From Bacilli bacterium (GTDB lineage Bacteria > Bacillota_I > Bacilli_A > RF39 > UBA660): a stretch of DNA of 20,347 nucleotides. The DNA is taken from NCBI GenBank assembly GCA_900769695.1, contig CAAGHO010000013.1:1-20347 (forward strand). The letters run 5' to 3'. The position numbers and the translations under genes are program-made. The notes below the pieces were generated by a model. That model did no database searches. It had not been told where the DNA came from and saw only the letters and a list, made by a program, of their open reading frames with translations. Positions 13,955 through 20,347 of this stretch are shown in pieces (position 1 is the first letter of the stretch; the number at the start of each line of letters is the position of its first letter).

Positions 13955-14845
13955 ATGGCAACCATTATAAGAAAAGAAAGACCCATAACAGAATCGTTTT
14001 GTATTCGTTGCAACAGACCTTATGATATTAAGAAATTCTATAAATCTGACAATCCAAACCATGCAAATAAAGTAGTTCCTTATTGTACCACTTGCTGTAA
14101 GACAATTTATCAAAATTATTACAATAAATATGGAGATATTAAATTAGCTTTATGGTCAACATGTGCTGAGATAGGAATACCGTTTATACAAAAAGTATAT
14201 GATGGTCTGATGGAAAAAGTTGAAAAAGAAAAAGAAGAAGGTACTTTGTCTAGTACATATAACTACTGGGGACAGTATTATGTAACTTTTTTAGCTTTAA
14301 AGAAAAAATCAGACAAATGGGATTGTTTTGGACAAACAGATGTAGATAGAAGTTCTATGACTTCCAATGACGAAGAAACGCAACGTAAATTAAATATACA
14401 AGATTTAATTCTGGATTGGGGTGAGCAATCAGATGAAGATTATGCCTATCTTGAATATAGATGGGGATTCTACACTGATGATATTAAGTTGACACCTGCA
14501 CAAGAGAGTTTGTATCGTAAACTTTGTATTGCTGAATTAAGATATAAAAAAGAAGTGGATATGGGTAATTCTGGTAAAGAAGAACAGGATATGGTTTTAA
14601 AATTAATGAAAACCTTGAAACTTGATAACTTTACTCAGAAAAAAGAAAAGACTTTAACTGAACAAATGCTTGAACATCAGATTTGGGAAATCGAAAATAC
14701 TGAACCTTGTGAATGTGAAGATTTGGAAAAATATAAGGATTTCTGCAATATTGAAGCTGACTGGTTTAAGTATGTGGTTTCTGCTGTAAAGAATTTGATA
14801 GCAGGTACAAAGGAGTATCCTTTAATTCCACGAAAGAAAGATTAG
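13955..14845 (+). CDS. Putative terminase small subunit with N-terminal zinc finger
   Basis: The 296-aa protein lies directly before the large terminase, the usual place of the small subunit. It starts with a four-cysteine zinc finger (FCIRCNRPYD, then YCTTCCKTIYQNYY; residues about 20-55), followed by a helical body. This layout is found in proteins just upstream of terL in several gut phages, where the small-subunit label rests mainly on position. If correct, it recognises phage DNA and regulates the terminase motor. GAGGG precedes the ATG by about 6 nt. The gene ends where the ribosome site of the next gene begins, so translation is probably coupled. Confidence 0.6.
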   Translation: MATIIRKERPITESFCIRCNRPYDIKKFYKSDNPNHANKVVPYCTTCCKTIYQNYYNKYGDIKLALWSTCAEIGIPFIQKVYDGLMEKVEKEKEEGTLSSTYNYWGQYYVTFLALKKKSDKWDCFGQTDVDRSSMTSNDEETQRKLNIQDLILDWGEQSDEDYAYLEYRWGFYTDDIKLTPAQESLYRKLCIAELRYKKEVDMGNSGKEEQDMVLKLMKTLKLDNFTQKKEKTLTEQMLEHQIWEIENTEPCECEDLEKYKDFCNIEADWFKYVVSAVKNLIAGTKEYPLIPRKKD

Positions 14846-14854
14846 GTGATGTCT

Positions 14855-15760
14855 ATGTTAGAGGAAAACAAAGATATAGATATTATTAGCCTTGTAGAAA
14901 AAAGAAAGAAGAAACAAGAAGAAAAGAAAAAAACTGATAGAAGATTACCGTGGGAACAAAGAAAGAAAAATATTAAGGAATGGACAACATTCTATAGACG
15001 TAATTGGAATATATATGCTGAAAGAAGATTAAAAATTAAGTTATATCCGTTTCAGCATGTTATGTTATATTTAGTTGGAATATCACAAGTCTGGTATGGA
15101 ATTTGCAGTAGGGGCGGAAGTAAAACTTTTTTAATTTCAATAGCCGCAATGACGCATGCGTTATTATTCCCGTATGCAGAAATTGTTATCACTTCTTCCA
15201 CAATTCCCCAAGCTACTAAAATGGTTAAAAAGAAAATGGAAGATGAATTGTGCAAAAAACTTTCATCTGTCTTAAAATATTATTATGATAATGGAGATAT
15301 TGTCTTTCGTTATAATAATGATGCTATAGAAGTAGATTTGAAAAAGATTAACGGAAGTATGATAACTGTATTGCCTTGTCTTGAATCAAGTAGGGGTGAG
15401 AGAAGCACTTTCCTTATATATGAAGAATGTCGATTACTTAAAAAGACAATACTTGATTCTGTATTTTCTAAAATGGCACACCCAAGACAAGCTAAATATA
15501 CTTTATTAGATGAATATAAAGACAGTCAAGGAAAAACATTGCCACGTTGGGTTGAGCAATGCAAGACTGTATATATTACATCAGCACGTTTTAAATCAGA
15601 ATGGTTTTGGAAAGAATTTAAACTTGTGGTTCAAAAGTGTATGACACAAACTAAACATACATATAATTTCTTTGCTTCTAATATTTTTCTTGCAATTTTA
15701 TTTAACCTTAAAACATGGGCTGATTACTGGCACGATAAAGAATTTGATAGTGATATTGAT
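14855..15760 (+). CDS. terL: Terminase large subunit, exon 1 (ATPase domain)
   Basis: Exon 1 encodes about 302 aa holding the packaging ATPase. The Walker A-like loop is CSRGGSKT (84-91), a variant with S before K. The Walker B-like segment is STFLIYEEC, with the acidic pair E190/E191. A motif III-like region (KTVYITSARFKSEWF) follows. The open frame then stops 3 nt after TTGAT, at the start of an IStron. Joining it to exon 2 at 17569 gives DSDID-FVTEDLNEMYGETEGAFF, which matches the usual linker before the nuclease domain of phage large terminases. ATG 14855 is chosen because AGGTGA lies 5 nt upstream; GTG 14846 and ATG 14849 are possible but overlap that site. Without splicing the product would lack the nuclease domain. 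Confidence 0.85.
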
Positions 15761-16229
15761 TAAATCGTGAACGTACATTCGTGACTTTAGTCGTGAATAA
15801 GCGAGCGTTTTACGAAATAGTCAGCGTGTAGGGAAACTTGCATGTAGAGGTGCTTTTGGCATCCTATACTACTTGAATTGCTAGAAACCCTTAAAGTCAT
15901 TCAAACTACAACGTAATACCTTAAATATTACAAAAATTTGTACTTAAAAGGTATAAGCGTGAATGTGACGAAAGTAGAAAAAATTGAATGAATGGTGCAT
16001 GGTTAAATCCTAAACACTGAAAAATAGGCAATTAGCAGGTAAGTCCGAAAGGAAAACTTCAACGACTATTCCTCTTGAGGGAAGTACACACAAGCGTGTG
16101 GAAGTGGGTAGACCCTAACACATAATGGTGAGGGATAAGATATAGTCTGTGCTTGTATGAAAGTACAAGAAGTTCATTAGAGAACTACATAGGAGTAGCG
16201 AACCTATGTGAACGACAACCTCCAAATAT
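15761..16229 (+). ncRNA. Group I intron core of the IStron
   Basis: P1 can be drawn from TTGAT plus the first two intron bases (15756-15762) with TAGTCAG (15818-15824), placing U15760 opposite G15820. After an AA/AA internal loop, TCGT (15765-15768) pairs with ACGA (15812-15815). The Q-like AATTAGCAGGTAAG starts at about 16030. The R-like TTCAACGACTATTCC (about 16058-16072) and S-like AAGATATAGTC (16137-16147) are close to the classic group I core; GACTA (16064-16068) and TAGTC (16143-16147) form P7. Hairpins AGTTC/GAACT and ACATAGG/CCTATGT follow, as in P9-type arms. The 3' splice site lies far downstream at 17568, beyond tnpB. Confidence 0.85.
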
Positions 16230-16242
16230 AACTAAAGTAACT

Positions 16243-16267
16243 TACGGTTTTTATATATTATTTAAAC
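16243..16267 (+). repeat. Inverted repeat, left arm, enclosing the IStron tnpB
   Basis: Perfect 25-nt complement of 17459-17483, extended by a U-G and a C-G pair outside. Paired in the RNA, it would loop out tnpB and bring the right-end RNA and 3' splice site next to the intron core. Confidence 0.9.
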
Positions 16268-16293
16268 TAAAATAATTCTTTTTATAATTTAAC

Positions 16294-16322
16294 TTGACAC
16301 TTATGTAAATTTGTGTTATAAG
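16294..16322 (+). promoter_or_regulatory. Host sigma-A-type promoter for the IStron tnpB
   Basis: TTGACA (16294-16299), 17-bp spacer, TATAAG (16317-16322). The RNA start near 16329 is just before the GAAAGGAAG ribosome site. It lets tnpB and the omega RNA be made from inside the intron, separately from terminase transcription. It lies inside the inverted-repeat loop. Confidence 0.7.
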
Positions 16323-16348
16323 TTAATTTATGAAAGGAAGTGATATTG

Positions 16349-17464
16349 TTGGAAAAAGCTTTTAAGTATAGAATTTATCCGAATAAAAAACAGCAAGAGT
16401 TAATACAGAAAACTTTTGGTTGTTGTAGATATATTTATAATTATTTCTTAGATAAAAGAATAACTGAGTACAAAGAGAATAAAAAGACTTTAAGTTTTTA
16501 TGATACAAGTAAAATGCTTACTCAGTTAAAGAAAGAAAATGATTGGCTTAAAGAACCAGATAAATGTTCTTTACAAAATAGTTTAAAAATTTTAGATGCC
16601 GCCTATCAGAAGTTTTTTAAAGAACATATTGGTTTTCCTAAATTTAAATCTAAGAAAAACAGACATCAATCTTATACTACAAGTTATATGAAAACTACAG
16701 CTGGTGGCAATATAAGATTTGAGAGCAAACATATCAAACTTCCAAAATTAGGTTGTGTAAAAATTCGTGATAAACAAATTCCACAAGGAAGGATACTCAA
16801 CGCTACTATATCACAAGAGCCAAATGGACATTACTATTGTTCATTATGTTGTACTGATATAGAATTTCCACAATATCCAAAAACGAATAAAAATGTTGGA
16901 ATAGATTTAGGAATTGTAGATTTTGCAATCTTATCTGACGGTATTAAAATTAAAAATCCTAGATTTTATGAAAAGTCAGAAAAGAAACTTGTTAAATTGC
17001 AAAGAGAATTATCGAGAAAAACAATCGGTGGTTCTAATTGGAATAAGACGAGAATTAAAGTTGCAAATTTACAAAAACATATATCTAATCAGCGTAAAGA
17101 TTTTTTACAAAAATTAACTACCAATCTTATAAAGCAATATGATATTATTTGCATTGAAGATTTAGATGTACAGTCTATGAAAGAAACAGATTCAAGTGTT
17201 CGTAATAAACATGTTCTTGATGTTTCATGGTCTGAATTTCGTAGAATGTTGACTTATAAATCTACATGGTATGGAAAGATATTATCTGTGATTAATAGAT
17301 ATTTTCCTTCTTCTCAAATTTGTCATTGTTGTGGTGTTAATGGCGGTAAAAAATCTGTTGAGATTAGATACTGGATTTGTTCTAACTGTGGTTCAAAATT
17401 AGATAGGGATGATAATGCTTCTATTAATATTTTGAATGAGGGATTAAGAATTTTAAGTGTTTAA
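16349..17464 (+). CDS. tnpB: TnpB, RNA-guided nuclease carried by the IStron
   Basis: A full-length TnpB of about 371 aa. The RuvC acidic residues are present: D186 in GIDLGIVD, E270 in IICIEDL and D354 in DRDDNASI. The zinc-finger cysteines are C325/C328 and C344/C347. It begins LEKAFKYRIYPN, the usual TnpB opening. TTG 16349 is preferred as start because it lies 8 nt after GAAAGGAAG and fits the family start; the GTG at 16340 overlaps the ribosome site. The stop codon lies inside the right arm of the inverted repeat. With the guide RNA at its 3' end it should cut TTGAT-flanked DNA matching the terminase exon, that is, intron-less terL alleles. It is a relative of the TnpB at 151-1254, not a copy. 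Confidence 0.94.
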   Translation: MEKAFKYRIYPNKKQQELIQKTFGCCRYIYNYFLDKRITEYKENKKTLSFYDTSKMLTQLKKENDWLKEPDKCSLQNSLKILDAAYQKFFKEHIGFPKFKSKKNRHQSYTTSYMKTTAGGNIRFESKHIKLPKLGCVKIRDKQIPQGRILNATISQEPNGHYYCSLCCTDIEFPQYPKTNKNVGIDLGIVDFAILSDGIKIKNPRFYEKSEKKLVKLQRELSRKTIGGSNWNKTRIKVANLQKHISNQRKDFLQKLTTNLIKQYDIICIEDLDVQSMKETDSSVRNKHVLDVSWSEFRRMLTYKSTWYGKILSVINRYFPSSQICHCCGVNGGKKSVEIRYWICSNCGSKLDRDDNASINILNEGLRILSV

Positions 17465-17483
17465 ATAATATATAAAAACCGTA
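17459..17483 (+). repeat. Inverted repeat, right arm, overlapping the IStron tnpB stop
   Basis: Perfect complement of 16243-16267. It covers the last codon and stop of tnpB and ends where the right-end RNA structure begins. Confidence 0.9.
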
Positions 17484-17568
17484 GGAACTATGGGGTTAGC
17501 TTGGTAAATATTCTGACAATAGTTGGAAGTTCCCAAGAATTGCGTAACTTTAGTTATGTGAGGTTCAG
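17484..17568 (+). ncRNA. Omega RNA scaffold and 3' splice region of the IStron
   Basis: The segment can form a pseudoknot: GGAACT (17484-17489) with AGTTCC (17528-17533), and CTTG (17500-17503) with CAAG (17534-17537). A right-end hairpin follows, CGTAAC/GTTATG with loop TTTA (17543-17558), then TGAGGTTCAG to the end. TnpB guide RNAs have this kind of structure. The same bases contain the intron's 3' splice site (G17568), so splicing and guide-RNA formation exclude each other on one transcript, as reported for other IStrons. The guide would be the first ~16-20 bases of exon 2. Confidence 0.65.
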
Positions 17569-18534
17569 TTTGTTACTGAGGATTTAAACGAAATGTACGG
17601 TGAAACAGAGGGTGCTTTCTTCTTACTTGAAGATTTTAGAAAGAATCAAGTAATAAAAAGAGCCTATAAACCACCTACACCCATGGATATTTTTATGTCA
17701 ACTGATTTAGGTAATAGACCTAAAGGTGAATTTGAAAAACGTTTACTTTTCATTGACTACGCTTTCGTAAACAGTAATACAAACAATAATGATAACAGTG
17801 TTATTGGTTGTATGGCTGTTATTATGAAAGATGGTAAGACAAGACGAAAAGTAGAATATATTGGTACTCACCCTGCTAGTGATAGTGAGGGATTCCAACA
17901 AAAGATTAGAGAGTTCTTTTGGGATTATCAAGCAGATTATATTGTAATGGACGAAAGAAGTGGCGGTACTCTTTATTATACAGAGTTATCTAAACCTTTT
18001 GAACACCCATCACGAAGTAATTGGAATCCACATGGATTTACAGTTTGTTATGAATCTGCTTTACAGATAGTTCCAGATGCTAAAATTCAAGAACTTAAAG
18101 GCAAAACAGTTGATGCAGAAGCTATACCATGTATCATACCTATTGTTGGTACAAGTGAACGAAATAGTTTAATGTGGCTTGATTTAAAGAAAGCCCTAGA
18201 CAATGAAATGATTGAATTTTTGGTGGATGAATTAACGATTGAAACAGAACTTGAAGAAGATGTAAATTATCTTACTATGAGTTCTGAGGAAAAAGTTAAT
18301 ATTAAGTTGCCGTATGTTCAAACCGCATTGATGATGTCAGAAGCTATTAGTTTAACTCAAACATGGAATAACGGTATTTTGAAATTATCAGAGCCTAACA
18401 GAAATAGTGCGACAAAGGATAAGATTGTAGCTTTGAGTTACGGAAACCATATTGCGACTTTAATAGGTGATAAATATGCTGTAGACGAACAAAGAGATAC
18501 CAATTTAGATGAGTTAGACCAACTTGTGTTCTAA
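17569..18534 (+). CDS. terL: Terminase large subunit, exon 2 (nuclease domain)
   Basis: Exon 2 encodes the last 321 aa: the RNase H-like nuclease that cuts concatemers during packaging. A first acidic motif is LLFIDYAF (D about residue 365 of the joined protein), and a second is DYIVMDERSGG (D about 430). The later LPYVQTALMMSEAI helix is also typical of this family. It begins FVTEDLNEMYGETEGAFF, continuing the exon 1 linker. An ATG at 17593 with no ribosome site could be mistaken for a separate gene start. The joined protein would be about 623 aa, in the normal range. A hairpin (18543-18577, 8-bp stem) lies between its stop and the portal gene. Confidence 0.85.
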   Translation, partial: FVTEDLNEMYGETEGAFFLLEDFRKNQVIKRAYKPPTPMDIFMSTDLGNRPKGEFEKRLLFIDYAFVNSNTNNNDNSVIGCMAVIMKDGKTRRKVEYIGTHPASDSEGFQQKIREFFWDYQADYIVMDERSGGTLYYTELSKPFEHPSRSNWNPHGFTVCYESALQIVPDAKIQELKGKTVDAEAIPCIIPIVGTSERNSLMWLDLKKALDNEMIEFLVDELTIETELEEDVNYLTMSSEEKVNIKLPYVQTALMMSEAISLTQTWNNGILKLSEPNRNSATKDKIVALSYGNHIATLIGDKYAVDEQRDTNLDELDQLVF

Positions 18535-18542
18535 GTGTATAT

Positions 18543-18577
18543 AGGCGGTCTTATCAACTGCTATGATTTGACTGCCT
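18543..18577 (+). other. Hairpin between terminase and portal genes
   Basis: Stem AGGCGGTC with GACTGCCT (8 bp, one G-U pair) and a 19-nt loop. It has no T run, so it is more likely an RNA-processing or stability element than a terminator. Confidence 0.4.
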
Positions 18578-18605
18578 TTACATAAAAAATATTTGAAGAA
18601 AGGAG

Positions 18606-20222
18606 ATGAGAACTACGAAAAATAGTCAAAGATTAACTCCTAAAGTAGAAGAACCTGTTATGTTATCAGAACAACAGGTTTATGATGTAGTAAGTTTTGC
18701 TCAGAGTTTATATGGATTGGATAGTTTTGGAGTATATAGTCCATGGTTAAGTAATCAAAATCTGGTTAATCTTAACAATAATGCTAAAATTCCAAAATAT
18801 GACGATATTATAAAGGCTTTAAGTGAGTATAAAACTGGTGCTACAAACTTACAGGCTTATAGTGAGTTTATGGAAGTATTTGATATGATATATAATCGTA
18901 CTATTGAATACTACACAAATCTCCTTTCTTTTGATTTGCAGATTACTTGTAAAAACGCTAAGAAAGAAGATTATAAGTCTGATAATTATAAAGCTGATAA
19001 AGCAAGAATTTATAAATTCCTTGATAATTTTGATTATAAGGGTGAATTTAAAAAAGTTGTAAAACAGCTTTTAAGGCATGAAGTACATTATACAAGTTTC
19101 AGAACAAACATGGATAGAAATAATCCTAAATATGCTCTGCAAACATTACCACAAGATAGATGTATTTTAACTGGTTATTTTGAAAGTGGTTTATTATTCG
19201 ACTTCGACATGATGTACTTCATTGGTATGCAAGGTGTAGACATAGATTGTTATGCTCCTGTGTTTAAGAAATATCTTAGAGAAGTATGGGATGGTAAAGA
19301 TTTTAAAGATTATATTCCGTCAAATGGTTTAAGTAATCGTGATGGTACTTTCACTCTTTATCACCAGACAAGTCCTAATGATGGTTTCTGGGCTTTTAAG
19401 TTTGACACAAGTAATTTTGCAAGTGTCCCTTTTATGGCTCCATATTTAAAGAATGTTTTTAATAATACAGAAATTGCAAAGTTACAGAAAAATAAGGATA
19501 TTGCCAGTGCTTTTGGTATACTTTATGGTGAGATGAAAATGCAAGATTCTGCAAAATCTGGTGAGGTTGCTGATAGATTTGCAGTCAAACCAAGTACATT
19601 AGGACGATTAATGAAACTTGTTGCCAGTGGATTGAAAAATTCTATGACACAAGACAAAATTGTTCGTTCTATTGCCTTACCTCTTGAAGAAGTTGAATTT
19701 AAACAGTTTGAGGATAAAAATACGGATATGGCTACTACTGCCGCTAAAGATACAGTGGGATATGGTAGTTCTGCAAGCCGTTTAATTTACGCTACGGATA
19801 GAATGTCAAATGAGGAACTTCAAGCGGCTATTACTGCTGATTATGAGATTGTGGCTAAATTATATACTCAATTTAACAATTTCTTAGAGTTTTATGCTAA
19901 TCAGAAAACCAAACAATTTAAGTTTAAGTTTACGTTTGATGGATGTACACAACCATTTTGGCGTAAAAAGAAGCAAGATGCTATTATGAAATTAGCAGAT
20001 GTGGGTATGGTGCTTAATTCAAGTGCTTATGCTTCTGCTTTCGGATATAAACCTATGGATTTTGAACGTATGTTAGAAGAGGCACATAATAGTGATTTCT
20101 TAGATAACTTATCACAACTTTTATCCATTCATACTATGAGTGGTGGTAATAGTGGTCAAGTTGGCAGACCTCAGAGTGAAGAAGCTATTTCTGATTCTGC
20201 TGAGAGGTCACGAAATCAATAG
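18606..20222 (+). CDS. Phage portal protein
   Basis: The 538-aa protein follows the large terminase, the standard portal place, and has portal features. These are an N-terminal helical part (YSEFMEVFDMIYNRTIEYYTN), a central beta-rich region with PQDRCILTGY, and a long helical stem part (about 320-460). The C-terminal region ends in a G-, N- and S-rich tail. Portals form a 12-mer ring at the capsid vertex through which DNA enters. The start is uncertain: the ATG at 18606 overlaps AAGGAGATGAG, itself an excellent ribosome site, leaving no spacing. No other ordinary start codon follows at normal distance; the next in-frame ATG is at 18660, and ACG at 18615 has the right spacing. Confidence 0.85.
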   Translation: MRTTKNSQRLTPKVEEPVMLSEQQVYDVVSFAQSLYGLDSFGVYSPWLSNQNLVNLNNNAKIPKYDDIIKALSEYKTGATNLQAYSEFMEVFDMIYNRTIEYYTNLLSFDLQITCKNAKKEDYKSDNYKADKARIYKFLDNFDYKGEFKKVVKQLLRHEVHYTSFRTNMDRNNPKYALQTLPQDRCILTGYFESGLLFDFDMMYFIGMQGVDIDCYAPVFKKYLREVWDGKDFKDYIPSNGLSNRDGTFTLYHQTSPNDGFWAFKFDTSNFASVPFMAPYLKNVFNNTEIAKLQKNKDIASAFGILYGEMKMQDSAKSGEVADRFAVKPSTLGRLMKLVASGLKNSMTQDKIVRSIALPLEEVEFKQFEDKNTDMATTAAKDTVGYGSSASRLIYATDRMSNEELQAAITADYEIVAKLYTQFNNFLEFYANQKTKQFKFKFTFDGCTQPFWRKKKQDAIMKLADVGMVLNSSAYASAFGYKPMDFERMLEEAHNSDFLDNLSQLLSIHTMSGGNSGQVGRPQSEEAISDSAERSRNQ

Positions 20223-20238
20223 GTGGGAGAATAAAATA

Positions 20239-20347
20239 ATGAAAAGTACAGAATTGGATAGTATTTTAAATAAACAATTTGGAGATTTTATAGTATTAGG
20301 AGAAAACCAAGAAAAAAATTCATACAATAGAGAAAGAAAAAAGAATA
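20239..20347 (+). CDS. Start of a probable free-standing homing endonuclease (cut by the window edge)
   Basis: Only the first 36 codons are present: MKSTELDSILNKQFGDFIVL, then GENQEKNSYNRERKK. The pattern of FGDFIVLGE followed by charged residues resembles the opening of HNH endonucleases with an N-terminal zinc ribbon, such as the one at 10309 (VFGTLKAIEFDEE). GGGAG precedes the ATG by about 9 nt. If right, it would be a third nuclease of this kind, lying between the portal and the next structural gene. Too little sequence is present to be sure. Confidence 0.4.
   Translation, partial: MKSTELDSILNKQFGDFIVLGENQEKNSYNRERKKN

Larger units (their letters stand above)
15761..17568 (+). mobile_element. 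IStron: group I intron fused to a TnpB/omega-RNA unit, in terL
   Basis: The 1808-bp insert lies exactly 3' of TTGAT (15756-15760), the target reported for clostridial IStrons such as CdISt1. Its first ~460 nt contain a group I core. The rest holds tnpB and a right-end RNA, and it ends with G17568. There is no tnpA, so transposition would need one supplied in trans. Removing it by splicing restores the terminase frame. A 25-nt perfect inverted repeat encloses the tnpB gene (16243-16267 and 17459-17483). It resembles known IStrons in architecture; the element itself may be new. Confidence 0.87.

Noticed and set aside
13880..14113. Leftward open frames over the HU/terminase junction
   Set aside because: They are antisense shadows of the second HU gene and the putative small terminase gene.
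16923..17117. Second open frame inside the IStron tnpB
   Set aside because: It lies out of frame within the catalytic part of tnpB and has no ribosome site.
15761..17592. Two separate genes for terminase halves instead of a spliced gene
   Set aside because: Exon 2 has no ribosome site before 17593, the frame is open back to the predicted splice point, and the P1 pairing and TTGAT position fit an IStron.
1..20347. CRISPR arrays and tRNA or rRNA genes
   Set aside because: No regularly spaced direct repeats, cloverleaf signals or rRNA-like segments were found on reading either strand.

Overview
This is an AT-rich stretch of a tailed-phage (Caudoviricetes) genome, or of an integrated copy of one. 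The host is most likely a low-GC Firmicute, probably a gut Clostridium or Lachnospiraceae relative. The reasons are TTGACA/TATAAT host-type promoters with 17-bp spacers, strong AAGGAGG-type ribosome sites, an IS200/IS605 element and an IStron of the kind known from clostridia, and genes typical of gut phages: a crAss001_48-like protein, a YonO-like RNA polymerase, HU proteins, terminase and portal.

Layout. Positions 40-1756 hold an IS200/IS605-type element (tnpA, tnpB and a right-end omega RNA) inserted in the 3' end of a small phage gene. Positions 1.7-6.5 kb form a leftward operon: P-loop kinase, winged-helix-like protein, small protein, adenine methyltransferase, a frameshifted small gene, a small membrane protein, a ThyX-like protein, an LSm-like protein, an unknown protein, a decayed gene and the crAss001_48-like gene. 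Positions 6.78-7.74 kb hold a paralogue of the winged-helix-like gene with its own consensus promoter and terminator. Positions 7.74-8.37 kb are a divergent, structured, non-coding control region. From 8.37 kb rightwards come a single-subunit RNA polymerase gene, an unknown zinc-ribbon protein, two HU-like proteins, a putative small terminase, the large terminase, the portal and the start of another gene.

The most striking point is that both key rightward genes are interrupted by group I introns that carry nuclease genes. The polymerase gene is split at 10166/11279 by an intron encoding an HNH-AP2 homing endonuclease. The terminase gene is split at 15760/17569 by an IStron: a group I intron fused to a TnpB/omega-RNA unit and lacking TnpA. 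In both cases joining the proposed exons restores one reading frame, and a P1 helix with a U-G pair at the 5' splice site can be drawn. The IStron sits exactly 3' of TTGAT, the target recorded for clostridial IStrons, and its omega-RNA guide would match the terminase exon. A third gene resembling a homing endonuclease begins at the right edge.

How it fits together: host RNA polymerase probably transcribes the leftward operon and the phage polymerase gene from consensus promoters. The phage polymerase would then serve later genes (inference). The packaging module (small terminase, large terminase, portal) is in standard order. The introns and their nucleases look like selfish passengers that protect their own position by cutting intron-less alleles (inference from family knowledge).
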